Origin: Nymphaea colorata
Taxonomy: Eukaryota > Streptophyta > Magnoliopsida > Nymphaeales > Nymphaeaceae
Assembly (NCBI RefSeq): GCF_008831285.2
Contig: NC_045139.1
Coordinates: forward strand, 25,092,412-25,156,411
Direction: 5' to 3'
Length of the DNA: 64,000 nt
Part shown: piece after piece, positions 24,600 through 34,962 of the stretch
Numbering within the stretch: position 1 is the stretch's first letter
Layout: each line of letters begins with the position of its first letter
Notes under the pieces: generated by a model
Database searches by the model: none
What the model saw: only the letters and a program-made list of their open reading frames with translations
Told to the model about the DNA's origin: nothing
Made by a program: the position numbers and the translations under genes

Positions 24600-25181
24600 T
24601 GTCGTCTTTCTCATTCTGATGGCGTGGGGTTACAACCTTCAGAGTCAAGGTGTGCCATGGTTTCGTCCATGGATGTTTTCTTACAAAGCAGACCATCTGT
24701 ACAACAAACAGTCGATGGAGGAGTTGTCACGGGATCTCAAACCTTCTGCCATAGATAACTGCCTCCGAAGGATTGGACTTAACACGAAGTGTGATGTCAG
24801 TCTCTCTGCTGACTACTTGCTCGAGTTGGGCCATTTTCTTGAATGAAGTATTCAAGGCAGCATGTTCTCGCTTGCCGATGTCTGTTGCTTTGCACGCAGA
24901 GTAATGGCGGATGGCGTTGCTAATATCAACATCCACGCATCATTAGATCTTCCCTTCTTCAGATGCCTGGATCCGCTGGGTGGTGCGCCTGAGCCACAGC
25001 AATGGCAATCTGCTTGCCATAAGTTGCATGAGCGCTTCCATGTGCATCGAGCAAGGCCGCATGATTGGTGGTGCTCTGCTTGCTCCACCGTGAACTTCTA
25101 GCACTGGCCCACTTGCTTCCAGTGTGGGATTGGGCGACTCTCTCGCCCATCTGTGGTTTGTTCCCATAAGCGAGATGTTCC
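24600..25181. other. GC-richer unique stretch left of copia, unidentified
   Basis: A 75-codon plus-strand frame (24619-24846) starts MAWGYNLQSQGVPWFRPW, and minus-strand frames lie at 24727-25224, but none match a family I know. Together with 30499-31390 this was one continuous stretch before the copia insertion; joining the flanks also gives no recognisable product. Confidence 0.35.
25177..25181. repeat. Target-site duplication GTTCC, left
   Basis: GTTCC directly precedes the LTR start and recurs at 30494-30498. Confidence 0.93.
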
Positions 25182-25691
25182 TGTTAACGCACAAGCTGCT
25201 GGTAGTTACAGCTGTCCACTGCATGAGGATCTTGTTGCCAATTCAATGAATGAAGAAGATCATGACAAATCCAGCAAAAAGGCAACTATACCAGCTAGAT
25301 TGGACGAAATCAATCAAGATCACAAGGTAATTGAAGGAAATCATGGAGATCGTGACAAATCCAGCAAAAAGGCAACTATACCTGTTAAAACTGAGGAAAT
25401 CTATCAAGATCACAGAGGCACGAATCCAGGCAAGAAAAGTGGCAACGAATTATCATCAAGAGTAAAGGAAAGTAGTAACGTCCCTTTATCAAAAGAGAAA
25501 GAAAGGATTATAGAAACAAGAAAATCAAGGAAGGATTGCTTTAAATATGTAATCAATCCTTTCTACAATCATGTATAAATTCTCATATTAAGGGAACCTC
25601 ATATCATCGCCTAAAGTGGTGTGAGAGATAGTGGATGTAGGAATTTATTCCGAACCACTTAAAAATCTTAGTATTGCATCTTTTTTCTTTA
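25182..25691 (+). repeat. Copia 5' LTR, 510 bp
   Basis: It starts TGTTAACGCACAAG and ends TTTTTTCTTTA. It contains the same open frame as the 3' LTR (stop at 25576-25578) and the same internal 90-bp duplication (25257 and 25347). Confidence 0.95.
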
Positions 25692-25706
25692 TGGTATCAG
25701 AGCCAT
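25692..25706 (+). other. Primer-binding site, initiator-Met tRNA
   Basis: TGGTATCAGAGCCAT begins at the first base after the 5' LTR and matches the plant initiator tRNA-Met complement without a gap. Confidence 0.92.
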
Positions 25707-25731
25707 CTCCGTAAGGACTTTCATCGTATCC

Positions 25732-26765
25732 ATGGCCTCCAGTGCATCCTCCTCAACCGGAACTTCTCCCTTGCTTGTCATGGCAGCTAAGTATCCATAT
25801 CCTTCCAACGTTAATGTTGCGAATTTTGTTTCTATCAAACTCTCCCACAGAATTACTTGCTTTGGAAGACCCAAATGCTTGGACTCATTGAAAGCCAAGA
25901 CATGATGGGATTTATAGAAGGACAAACCTTCATACCGACCTCCACCGTTGAAATTGTTGAAAATGGTGAGGCCCGTTCCATCCCAAATCCAGAATTTCTA
26001 GCCTGGAAAAAATCTGACCGACTCCTCAGAGGATGGATCAGTGGATCGCTCTCTGAAGAAGTGTTGGGTCTAGTGGTCGGGCTCCAAACTTCTTCCGAAG
26101 TCTGGACTGCTCTTTTAAAGGTCTTTGCTAGAGAATCCAAAGACCGAGAATTTTTGTTAACCAGAAAATTGCAGACGTTTCAAAAGCAAGAAAAAATTGT
26201 TACTGAGTATGTAACAGGCTTCAAAACCATATGTGATGAATTGGCTGCCATTGGGAAACCTCTATCAGATCAGGATAAAGTTTATTGGCTCATAAATGGG
26301 CTTGGATCAGGTTATGAATCTTTTATGACGTCGATACTTCGGCCTCCTATTCCTGCATACATTGATGTTGTCTCTTTGCTTGAAAGCCATGACAACATGA
26401 AAAACATCCATGGGTTTCAACTTAATCATAACGCTGCATTCATAAGCCAGCAAGTTCCAGCTCAACCGTCCTACTCTCACAACTACAGAGGACGTGCGCA
26501 GTATACCAGGAAAAACAGCAACCCTCGCTTCAACTCGCGAGGACGTGGTTTCCCTCCTGCTTCTCAATCTCGTTCCACCAATACTCCAACCAATGCCGAT
26601 CAGAGTACCACTCAGCCTTCAATGAAAACAGCTTGTCAAATTTGTGGCTTGAGTAATCACACGGCCTTCAAATGCTACCACAGATTCAATCAGGCGTATC
26701 AACCCAAAGATCTTCCACAAATCTTTTCTGCTGTTCAAGTTGCCGACCCTAATAATACAGACTAG
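25732..26765 (+). pseudogene. Copia Gag, one frameshift
   Basis: The likely start is ATG 25732 (MASSASSSTGTSPLLVMAA). Near 25848 one base is missing in CACAGAATTACTTG, after which the conserved NYLLWKTQMLGLIESQ frame continues (25857 onward). The rest is a full UBN2-type capsid (YVTGFKTICDELAAIGKPL, DKVYWLINGLGSGYESFM) and an intact zinc knuckle CQICGLSNHTAFKC. The frame ends at a TAG (26763-26765) where related elements have Trp before the protease active site. Confidence 0.85.
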
Positions 26766-27632
26766 TATCCAGATACTGGCGCAACTTCTCATGTTACAGA
26801 TGATCCAGGTACTCTCAGGCATCTTTTTAAATATCATGAAACTGATTCAGTTATGGTTGGAAATGGGCAGCATTTACCAATAACTCATGTTGGATCTACT
26901 AACCTTGATCTTGGAAATACGACTCTTCCTCTTGATAATGTGCTGGTTGTTCCTGCTATAAAGAAAAATCTTATTTCCGTGAGCCAACTTACATCATCTA
27001 TGTCATACGTCTTTGAGTTTACATCTGATTCTTTTGTGATTAAGGACAAGGAAATCCACCAGACGATTGCCAAGGGAGCTAGAAAGGGAGATTTGTATGC
27101 GCTCAAGACCAGACCTAAGGGAGTATTTTTTTCTGATCGGTTCAGGACAGCAACCTCCGAGATTTGGCACAGTCGGCTCGGGCATCCATCAGCTAAGATC
27201 ATTGACTTTTTGTCATCTAAGGGTAGAATAAATTTAGTAGCAAAAATGTCTATGTTTTCCATTTGTCAAAGTTGTCAATTGGGCAAAGCAACACGCTTGT
27301 CGTTTCTTCCCTTAGATGATGAATATTATGAATCTTTTGAAAAAATTCATTGTGATCTTTGGGGACCAGCACCGGTTGATTCATGTCAAAAGTTTCGATA
27401 TTATGCGCTCTTTGTTGATCATCATTCCCGCTACTCTTGGATCTACCCATTGAAGGCTAAGTCTGATTTTTTTGCAAAGTTTATGGAGTTTCATAAGATG
27501 GTAAGTACACAATTTGGAAGATCTGTTAAAACTTTTCAAAGTGATGAAGGCGGCGAATTTAATAGCAATATTTTTCTCTCTTACCTAAGAGAATGTGGAA
27601 TCAAACATCTCAAGGCCTGTCCTAAAACACCG
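26766..27632 (+). pseudogene. Copia protease and integrase N-terminal part
   Basis: Directly after the TAG the frame goes on with YPDTGATSHVTDDPG, the DTGA protease active site. GAG-pre-integrase follows (EIWHSRLGHPSAKIIDFL), then the integrase core (HCDLWGPAPVDSCQKFRYY with the first Asp, FQSDEGGEFNSN with the second). A TAA at 27633-27635 replaces a Gln codon in the P-QNG motif. Confidence 0.85.
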
Positions 27633-27647
27633 TAACAGAATGGGTTA

Positions 27648-30380
27648 GTGGAACGAAAACACAGGTCAGTTACTGAACTTGGATTAACTCTATTGTTTCA
27701 TAGTAATGTTCCAGCTAAACATTGGGTAGAAGCCTTTACTACTGCTGTGTGGCTCATAAACCGGCTGCCAACGTCCACGCTCCAAATGCTAAGTCCATAT
27801 GAAAGACTTCTTCATAAACCTCCCGACTATTCTTGCCTAAGGACCTTTGGGTGTAGATGTTTTCCCTACATCAAGAGCTACAACAAACATAAGTTTGAAC
27901 CCAAATCCTTACCATGTGTCTTCATAGGATATAGTGACCAACACAAAGGATATCGCTGCCTTTATCCCTTGACAAATCGGGTATATATTTCAAGACACGT
28001 AGTGTTTGATGAAAAATGTTTTCCCTTCAAGGAAGGATCGGCTAGCACACAACTGAATTACAATTTTGCTCATGATCTAGTGTCTTTCTCTCCGGTCGCC
28101 ATTCAACCTAATCAGCCCGCTCTCATTGAAGTGAACCCTCATGACGTTGCCAGACTCCATAATAGTGAACCAGATCCCTCTCTTCGTACCTCTAATACAC
28201 CATCAACACCTAGCTCACCACCTCCTTTTTCACCATCACCACCTCTTCCTTCACCATCGCTACCTAGCTCGCCACCTCTTCTCTCACCATCACCACCGAG
28301 TCCTTCTTCTCCCATTCCATCTCATGCCTTACCCAATACCATGACCAGACCATCTCACCCTATGGTCACATGCTCTCAACATGGTATTGTCAAACCCAAT
28401 CCCAAATACATATTAACCACCATTGCTCCCGCTAAACCTAAACACTTCTCAACTGCTCTCAAACATCCCAGCTGGAGGCATGCTATGGAAGATGAAATGG
28501 CAGCTTTGATTGCAAATGATACTTGGACCTTGGTACCTCGTGATCTCTCCATGCATATCATTGGCAGTCGATGGGTTTATAAAACAAAATTGAATAGTGA
28601 AGGACAGATTGATAGACTTAAGGCAAGACTGGTGGCACAAGGCTATACTCAAATTGAAGGTGTGGATTTTCTTGAAACCTTCTCACCAGTTGTTAAACCA
28701 GCAACTATTCGGATCATTCTTTCTGTTGCTCTTATGAATGGCTGGTCTCTTAAACAACTTGATGTCAAAAATGCCTTTTTACATGGATATTTGACTGAAA
28801 CTGTTTTCATTGAGCAACCTCCAGGTTTCAAAGATGCACGATTCCCTCAACATGTCTGCAAATTGAATCGTGCTCTATATGGTCTCAAACAGACCCCGCG
28901 AGCGTGGTATGATCGCCTTGCTCAATTTTCATTCTCTCACAATTTTCAAGCCAGTTCTGCAGATCCATCGTTATTTGTGAGACTCCAACAATCTACTGTT
29001 ACCATACTTCTCTTATATGTGGATGACATCATTCTCACTTGCAGCAGTCCAACTTTTCTTGCATCTTTTCAAGCTGAAGTATCTCGTACCTTTGCTATGA
29101 CTGATCTTGGCGACTTACATTACTTCCTCGGCATTCAAGTCCAACACACTGCTTTCGACCTGTTTTTCAATCAGCAACGCTATGCTATGGACATCCTAGA
29201 ACGTGCTCAGATGCAATCATGCCACTCAACTGTTACGCCGATAGTTACTAATGTCTGTACCAACAACACTGTAGAAGAAGACGCATATCCCAATGCTACG
29301 ATGTATCGCAGTCATGTCGGAGCTCTGCAATATCTTACTTTCACTCGACCAGACATCACTTATGCTGTTAACTATGTGTCACAGTTTATGCATGCTCCTT
29401 CCTTGCGCCATTTTCAGTTGCTGAAACGTATTCTTCGCTATATTCAGGGCACTATTTCTCTTGGAATGCAATTTTTTAAGCCTAACAAATTATCAATCTG
29501 CGCTTATTCTGACGCAGATTGGGCTGGCTGCCCCTCCACTCGTCGTTCTACTACTGGCTACTGCACGTTTCTAGGCCCCAATTGCATTTCTTGGGCATCA
29601 AAAAAACAACAAAGTGTTGCGCGATCCTCTTGTGAAGCCGAATACCGTGCCCTTGCAACGGCTGCAGCAGAGCTCACTTGGATAACATTTATTCTTAGAG
29701 ATCTTGGACTGTTTCTTTCTCAACCCCCTTTGTTATTATGTGACAATGTTTCCGCCCTGCAATCCACCATCAAAACGGCACATCACTCCCGGATGAAGCA
29801 TATTGAACTTGATTTTCATTTCGTTCGAGAAAAGGTGGCTCTTGGATCCTTAGTTACTCAATATATTTCGTCCACTCATCAGCTAGCTGATATGTTTACA
29901 AAGTCTCTTCCTTATTCTCGGTTGACAGCTCTAAGTCACAATCTCAGTCTTCGCTACAATCTACGCTCGAGATTGAAGGGGGATGTTAACGCACAAGCTG
30001 CTGGTAGTTACAGCTGTCCACCGCATGACGATCTTGTTGCTAATTCAACGAATGAAGAAGATCATGACAAATCCAGCAAAAAGGCAACTATACCAGCTAG
30101 ATTGGACGAAATCAATCAAGATCACAAGGTAATTGAAGGAAATCATGGAGATCGTGACAAATCCAGCAAAAAGGCAACTATACCTGTTAAAACTGAGGAA
30201 ATCTATCAAGATCACAGAGGCACAAATCCAGGCAAGAAAAGTGGCAACGAATTATCATCAAGAGTAAAGGAAAGTAGTAACGTCCCTTTATCAAAAGAGA
30301 AAGAAAGGATTATAGAAACAAGAAAATCAAGGAAGGATTGCTTTAAATCTGTAATCAATCCTTTCTACAATCATGTATAA
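27648..30380 (+). CDS. Copia pol: integrase end, RT, RNase H and an LTR-encoded tail
   Basis: 910 codons remain open. The frame starts just after the TAA at 27633; its first Met overlaps the catalytic Glu region (VERKHRS). It holds the integrase C-terminus (CVFIGYSDQHKGYRCLYP), a Pro/Ser-rich linker (about residues 185-230), RT (WVYKTKLNSEGQIDRLKARL, LDVKNAFLHGYL, YVDD intact) and RNase H (YSDADWAGCPSTRRSTTGYC, SSCEAEYRALA, LADMFTKSLP). Instead of stopping before the LTR, the frame crosses the polypurine tract and continues 131 codons into the 3' LTR. The tail is Lys/Glu/Ser-rich and contains two copies of a 30-residue repeat (DKSSKKATIP...). Confidence 0.9.
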   Translation: MERKHRSVTELGLTLLFHSNVPAKHWVEAFTTAVWLINRLPTSTLQMLSPYERLLHKPPDYSCLRTFGCRCFPYIKSYNKHKFEPKSLPCVFIGYSDQHKGYRCLYPLTNRVYISRHVVFDEKCFPFKEGSASTQLNYNFAHDLVSFSPVAIQPNQPALIEVNPHDVARLHNSEPDPSLRTSNTPSTPSSPPPFSPSPPLPSPSLPSSPPLLSPSPPSPSSPIPSHALPNTMTRPSHPMVTCSQHGIVKPNPKYILTTIAPAKPKHFSTALKHPSWRHAMEDEMAALIANDTWTLVPRDLSMHIIGSRWVYKTKLNSEGQIDRLKARLVAQGYTQIEGVDFLETFSPVVKPATIRIILSVALMNGWSLKQLDVKNAFLHGYLTETVFIEQPPGFKDARFPQHVCKLNRALYGLKQTPRAWYDRLAQFSFSHNFQASSADPSLFVRLQQSTVTILLLYVDDIILTCSSPTFLASFQAEVSRTFAMTDLGDLHYFLGIQVQHTAFDLFFNQQRYAMDILERAQMQSCHSTVTPIVTNVCTNNTVEEDAYPNATMYRSHVGALQYLTFTRPDITYAVNYVSQFMHAPSLRHFQLLKRILRYIQGTISLGMQFFKPNKLSICAYSDADWAGCPSTRRSTTGYCTFLGPNCISWASKKQQSVARSSCEAEYRALATAAAELTWITFILRDLGLFLSQPPLLLCDNVSALQSTIKTAHHSRMKHIELDFHFVREKVALGSLVTQYISSTHQLADMFTKSLPYSRLTALSHNLSLRYNLRSRLKGDVNAQAAGSYSCPPHDDLVANSTNEEDHDKSSKKATIPARLDEINQDHKVIEGNHGDRDKSSKKATIPVKTEEIYQDHRGTNPGKKSGNELSSRVKESSNVPLSKEKERIIETRKSRKDCFKSVINPFYNHV
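29970..29983 (+). other. Polypurine tract of copia element
   Basis: AGATTGAAGGGGGA lies directly before the 3' LTR start TGTTAACG. It is also read as codons for R-L-K-G-D in the pol frame. Confidence 0.85.
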
Positions 30381-30493
30381 ATTCTCATATTAAGGGAACC
30401 TCATATCATCGCCTAAAGTGGTGTGAGAGATAGTGGACGTAGGAATTTATTCCGAACCACTTAAAAATCTTAGTATTGCATCTTTTTTCTTTA
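29984..30493 (+). repeat. Copia 3' LTR, 510 bp
   Basis: It has the same length and ends as 25182-25691. It includes a 90-bp internal direct duplication starting at 30059 and 30149. Confidence 0.95.
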
Positions 30494-30498
30494 GTTCC
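30494..30498. repeat. Target-site duplication GTTCC, right
   Basis: It follows the 3' LTR and matches 25177-25181. Confidence 0.93.
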
Positions 30499-31400
30499 TA
30501 GACCTGTTGATGGTGTGGCGTCATTGCACTCTCCGGCGTTGTTCTTTGTTGGTTCTGTAGAAGTGCCCATCCGTCAACATGATGCTATATTGGGGGCATC
30601 GCAACAGTCCCGGTATCATGCATTGGTCAAATGATTCGTAAGTGGGTGGCCTTTCAGTTTCCACCATCACTGCTCCTCCACCACTACACACGACGACTTC
30701 CGGTCCACGCTTTACTGAAGGTTTGGGGTGTGTCTTTTGACTCTCCTCTCATCCAGGAGACGGAGAAGAACACTGAATAGCGCAGGTGCAAGTCCCTCAG
30801 CCAGATAGATCTCTTCTTCCCCTAATCAACAGCCAAACATCCAGACTCCGATAAGGTGCTCTACTCGCATCCGTAATCTTCTCTGCCCGATTTCAAGATT
30901 AGATGCTGGAGTGTGCGCGAGTTTTCGCTGTTGCATACTCCATCCAGTCAAAATGGTGCCTCACACCAAGGCTTTCAAGGTTTGATGGTGTCATCGTTGG
31001 GGATGTCTGAATGAGGAAATGCTGGTTTTACTTTGAAAAACTGTGGCTCCTAAGCAGCAGTGTGGTTTTCAGAGGTTGAATTGTGAGCACGGGAAGTTTG
31101 GAGTTGGTCATATTGTTTGGCACTGTGGTTCTCCTACAGGAAAGCAGGGGTGTGGCTTAAGGGTCTTATTCTATTGTTTTTTCTCTACTGTTGTGTGTGG
31201 TTGTTGTTTACTTTTTTATTATTCTACGTTGTTCTACTGCTAGCGGTTTTGCGTCCAACAAGAGACCGAGTTACACGCGCCACCTTGGAATATGCATGCC
31301 GCAACAAGAGTATGCCGGAGGTAGACTCTACTATCCAACATATACATTTACTTTTATGCCCAAACATTGCATATATATGTGTGTGAAATAACAAATAGAA
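30499..31400. other. Unidentified stretch right of copia
   Basis: This continues the unique DNA of 24600-25181. Small plus-strand frames (31043-31243, 31117-31386) are Cys/Phe/Leu-rich and look like chance frames. No family recognised. Confidence 0.35.
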
Positions 31401-31740
31401 ATGAAATCACAAATAAATATAAGATAATGTTTATGAGGTAATAAAAAAATTATGAGATAACAAAAAATTATGAGATAACAAACAGACAGAGATAACGTCA
31501 AATATAAGTGTGAGATAATGTTTATGAGATAACAATAAATTTGTGAAATAATGATATAATAGACTGATGTATAAAATAACGCTTAACATAAGTATGAGAT
31601 AATGTTAATGAGATAATAAAATATTTATGAGTTAATGAGATAATGGATGGATGTATGAGATAACATTAAATATAAGCATAAGATAGTGTTTATGAGATAG
31701 TAAAATATTTATGAGATATGAGATAACGTTATAGTCAAAA
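31400..31740. repeat. Degenerate ATGAGATAA tandem repeat, about 90-bp units
   Basis: Three to four diverged units of the form AAGTATGAGATAATGTTTATGAGATAAnAAAATATTTATGAG...ATGAGATAACnTTAAATAT follow each other. The motif TGAGATAA occurs more than fifteen times. Confidence 0.75.
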
Positions 31741-31980
31741 AGCATAAATGTTTTTTTACTACTTAAAATAGTATAATGGTCATGTTATGCATAAATCGGA
31801 CTAACAAACTTTACCTTTATCGAATTCCCAAGTCCTCTTTTTGAGGTTTCATTTTTTATCCTTATAAAAAGTTTCTTTTTTTATTAATCATGGGGTTTTT
31901 TGTCATAGTTAAAATGACACATAAAATCACATACATGAAGGTGGCATATCTAACCAGCTTAACCTTGAGTATCTATTTTC
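31720..31980. repeat. Dispersed repeat, copy 2
   Basis: Homologous in the same orientation to 23925-24180 (TTTTTTTACTACTTAAAA, TTTACCTTTATCGAATT, CAAGTCCTCTTTTTGAG). The two copies flank the 24.2-31.4 kb interval. Confidence 0.7.
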
Positions 31981-32259
31981 TCCATCTCTTATATATATAT
32001 ATCACGATGATTGATTCTTTATTTTTATCTTTCCAATAACATCCGGTGTATGTATATATTGGAATCCTAGCTCCTATATATGTACGCATGTGTGTATCGT
32101 ATGTAGGTCACTGCTTGCTTTCACAACTTAACCCAACTATGTACACACATAGAGGAATGAAGATTGACCATAATTACAGATATTAAAAGAAAATCTCAAA
32201 AATGATAAAGGAGCTAGGGTGAAGGACGGGTGTCTGGAGTGCAAATTATTTCAGGTATT

Positions 32260-32440
32260 TCAATATAATTTCCATAAAAGTTTACTAAAATCCAGTGAGT
32301 TATTTTTTACTTCTCCCAGATGTTCGTTTCGTTTACTCGTTTCGTGCTCAAAGGAACAGGCCAGCCTCGGCAAGGTGCGTGTTTCACCAATTTTGTTAAT
32401 TATATTGGTTCACTTGGTTCTGCCACTGCCTTGAAAGCAT
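32260..32440 (+). repeat. Partial copy of composite repeat (stem part only)
   Basis: TTATTTTTTACTTCTCCCAGATGTTCGTTTCG...CGTGCTCAAAGGAACAGGCC is homologous to 51460-51600 and 62385-62520 and, inverted, to 36600-36720. The MITE part is absent. Between here and 33285 lies AT-rich DNA plus a CGGAGCCAGAAATTTT-type repeat at 32454, with no gene. Confidence 0.65.
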
Positions 32441-33285
32441 GGGTCTAGGCACTGGCGGAGCCAGAAATTTTGGCTGGAGGGAAGCACTCCTAAATATGCC
32501 CACACCTAGTTGCAAAAGTTTATTTCTACACAAATAATATGCCTCTTTGTTGATGCAACATTACAAAGATGGTATACATATAAAATAAATTTTAGATCTT
32601 GTAATTGTAATGTAAACATCAGGATTTAGATAATAATTTAAATCACCAATTCCCTGCAATTATCAGTTTTAAGACTTGAAAAATTTTACGTTTTGTTGTC
32701 GAACAACATAATCTAAAGCATCATTTCTACTAAGTTGGAATACGTACACATGTTTGAAAAATTTCTTTAAGGTGTGTGTTAATATTCCAATAAAAACAAG
32801 GTCATTTCAAACAAGTAGATGCTTCTTAAGTCATTGTCATTTTTATCAGCATTGTGTAAGTATGGCAATAATAAGAAGTTTTTTTTGTGCTTAGTTGTTG
32901 TCTTACATGACTTTTTTAGTTGTTGCCTTACATGACTATTGAACTTCCCTAGTATCATGCACAAGTAACTGCAAAACTACTGATCAGAGTCCCTGAAAAA
33001 CTCAATCGCTTAGTCTTTTTTATTTAACAGCTGGCCTATAAGTGGATTGGTAATTGGTAATTTATGAATAATATGCAATTCTTGATTGCCTTATGATTCA
33101 GGGAGAATGCAAAGTTTGAATCAATGGAACCTAGATGTCCCGTATTTGCAACATACAGCTGCTCATTTTTGGAACAAAACCGTATCTTTGTGCATTTGTT
33201 GACCTCAAAATTTATTTTTAGCAAAATTTTATGGCTATGTGCTTTACTCTTAACTTCCTAATAAGGTTGAGTTTCAAGTATGCAG

Positions 33286-34556
33286 GAGATTCTCAGTTTT
33301 AATAGTAAAATCTCCCGGTTTCCGTGAATTCTCGAAGACAAAAGTACTCCCCCTTTTGTTAGTGCATTGAAGGCATATGCGGAAAGGAATGCAGCTGGAT
33401 TTACATTTTCAGGACATAATAGGGGCATGGCCGCACCACCTATGCTGGAACAACTCATTGGCAAGGGGCGTTTCATCCATGACCTAGCTGAGATTAATAA
33501 TTTCTTTTCTCCTGTGGGTCCGATTCTTGAGGTGCAGAAGAAAGCTGCAAAACTGTTTGGAGCAACAGAGACATGGTTTCTTGTTGGAGGAACATGTGGA
33601 GTGGAAGTCTCGATCATGTCGACATGTTCACTGGGGGAATATGCTCATTCTTCCCAGGAATTCCCATGTATCAAAAATATCTGGCATGGTTTTATCTCGT
33701 GCTTTGCCCAAGTACATCATTCCTCAGTACAATTCCCCATGGGCAATTGCCGGTCGGATCCGGTTGACGAAGTGAATAAGGTAAAGAAGCAGCCACAGTT
33801 TTGATCACCTCACCACATACCATGGGGCATGCAGTTATCTGGAGAAGATAACTGATCTGTGTCATGAGCGACAGATTCCGGTGATCATTGAGAAAACTCA
33901 TGGTGCCCATTTCAAGTTCGACTGCTGACTTCTGAGCACCGCACTAGAGCAAGGGGTAGACCTTGTGGTCCAATCCACGGACAAGGTTCTGTGCTCGCTT
34001 TCACAATCATCAATGTTTTATCAGGTAGCATGGTAGATAGAGAGAGAATATCCAGATGTCTGCAGGTCCTTCAAAGCACCAGCACCAGTTACCTTCTCCT
34101 TGACTCTCTAGATGCTACAAGAGCACAGCCTAGTGAGAACCCATATACCATTTTCGATACACCAATCCATTTGGCTCACCAATTGGCAGATGAAGTTCAA
34201 AGATTGATGCCCAATGCATGAGTGTTGTAGTCAGCGGATTTTGAGGGCATTCCCAAGAAGGACCCATTGCATGTGGCAATTGATACATGGAACTAGGAGT
34301 CCCCGGATAATATATGTATAAGATCCTACGCAAGGAACATCATCCCGGATTTGCGATCGCCGAAATCATTAACATCTGATTTGTGATCACAGAAATCATT
34401 AACATCTGCAGTCAGCTTAGGCACATGGAGAGAGCATGCTCGAAGGGTTGAGCATGGCATAAAGGATATGGCTGCTATGCCTGGATTAAACAGCTCAGGC
34501 CGAGCCATCAACCATTATGAGTGTGCACCCTTTGGAGAGATTAGTAAAAACAGAGG
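33286..34556 (+). pseudogene. Orn/Lys/Arg decarboxylase exon 2, pseudogene copy
   Basis: It starts after TATGCAG like the intact exon at 54101 and follows it through ALKAYAERNAAGFTFSGHNRG, EVQKKAAKLFGATETWFLVGG and on to the GRAINHYECAPFGEIS region. It has many frameshifts, a Thr lost from GGTTCG, Lys in place of Asp in the PLP-binding D-E-A-H block (E-K-T-H), T-D-K in place of T-H-K next to the PLP lysine, and a 30-bp tandem duplication (34351-34380/34381-34410). A copia element cuts it at 34557 and the last part of the exon is not found beyond it. Confidence 0.9.
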
Positions 34557-34922
34557 TGTTAAGGGACGTGATGAGATGAATCGTCATCTCGAACTATGCA
34601 GTTTTGGTGACAAGGCTATAAAGTTGGAGATAGAAGTTTATGAAGAGGCAAAGAACGAAGACGTTTCAGAGAGAGACATTTCAGAAGTCAAGGACAGCGT
34701 TTTAGAAACCAAGAGAAACGTTTTAGAAACCAAGGAATTCAAAATTAATTCCTATGATCAGAAAACTGCTATAAATCCTTGTGTTATGAAAGGAAAACTT
34801 AAGTCGTGTAAAACTGGCTGTGGCTGAATAAAAACTCTTGATTCCTTCTTCGTGGACTTAGGTTCTCTTTGAACTGAACCACGTTAGCATCTGGTGTTCT
34901 TTTTTTTTTTTATTTCTGTTTA
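34557..34922 (+). repeat. Copia 5' LTR, about 366 bp
   Basis: It begins TGTTAAGGGACGTG and ends TTTCTGTTTA just before the primer site. An open frame covers about 90 codons of it (to 34827), Lys/Glu-rich like the LTR frame of the 25182 element. Confidence 0.8.
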
Positions 34923-34936
34923 TGGTATCAGAACTT
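34923..34936 (+). other. Primer-binding site, initiator-Met tRNA
   Basis: TGGTATCAGAACTTGG follows the LTR; TGGTATCAGA is the expected tRNA complement, with one mismatch after it. Confidence 0.85.
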
Positions 34937-34962
34937 GGAGTTACAGAGTTGAGTGCGTACTC

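Larger units (their letters stand above)
25182..30493 (+). mobile_element. Complete Ty1/copia retrotransposon (Ale/Retrofit-like)
   Basis: Two 510-bp LTRs (25182-25691, 29984-30493), a target duplication GTTCC, a primer site at 25692, a polypurine tract before 29984, and gag-PR-IN-RT-RH in copia order. By eye the LTRs differ at about seven positions, so the insertion is young compared with everything else here. It carries one frameshift in gag and two premature stops (TAG at 26763, TAA at 27633). LTR ends are TG...TA instead of TG...CA. Lineage assignment is from Gag and RT patterns only. Confidence 0.95.

Noticed and set aside
24619-24846. 75-codon frame as a gene
   Set aside because: No start context, splice signal or family match; listed only as unidentified DNA.
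25153-25578. 141-codon frame as an independent gene
   Set aside because: From 25182 on it is the copia 5' LTR frame, identical in kind to the pol tail in the 3' LTR.
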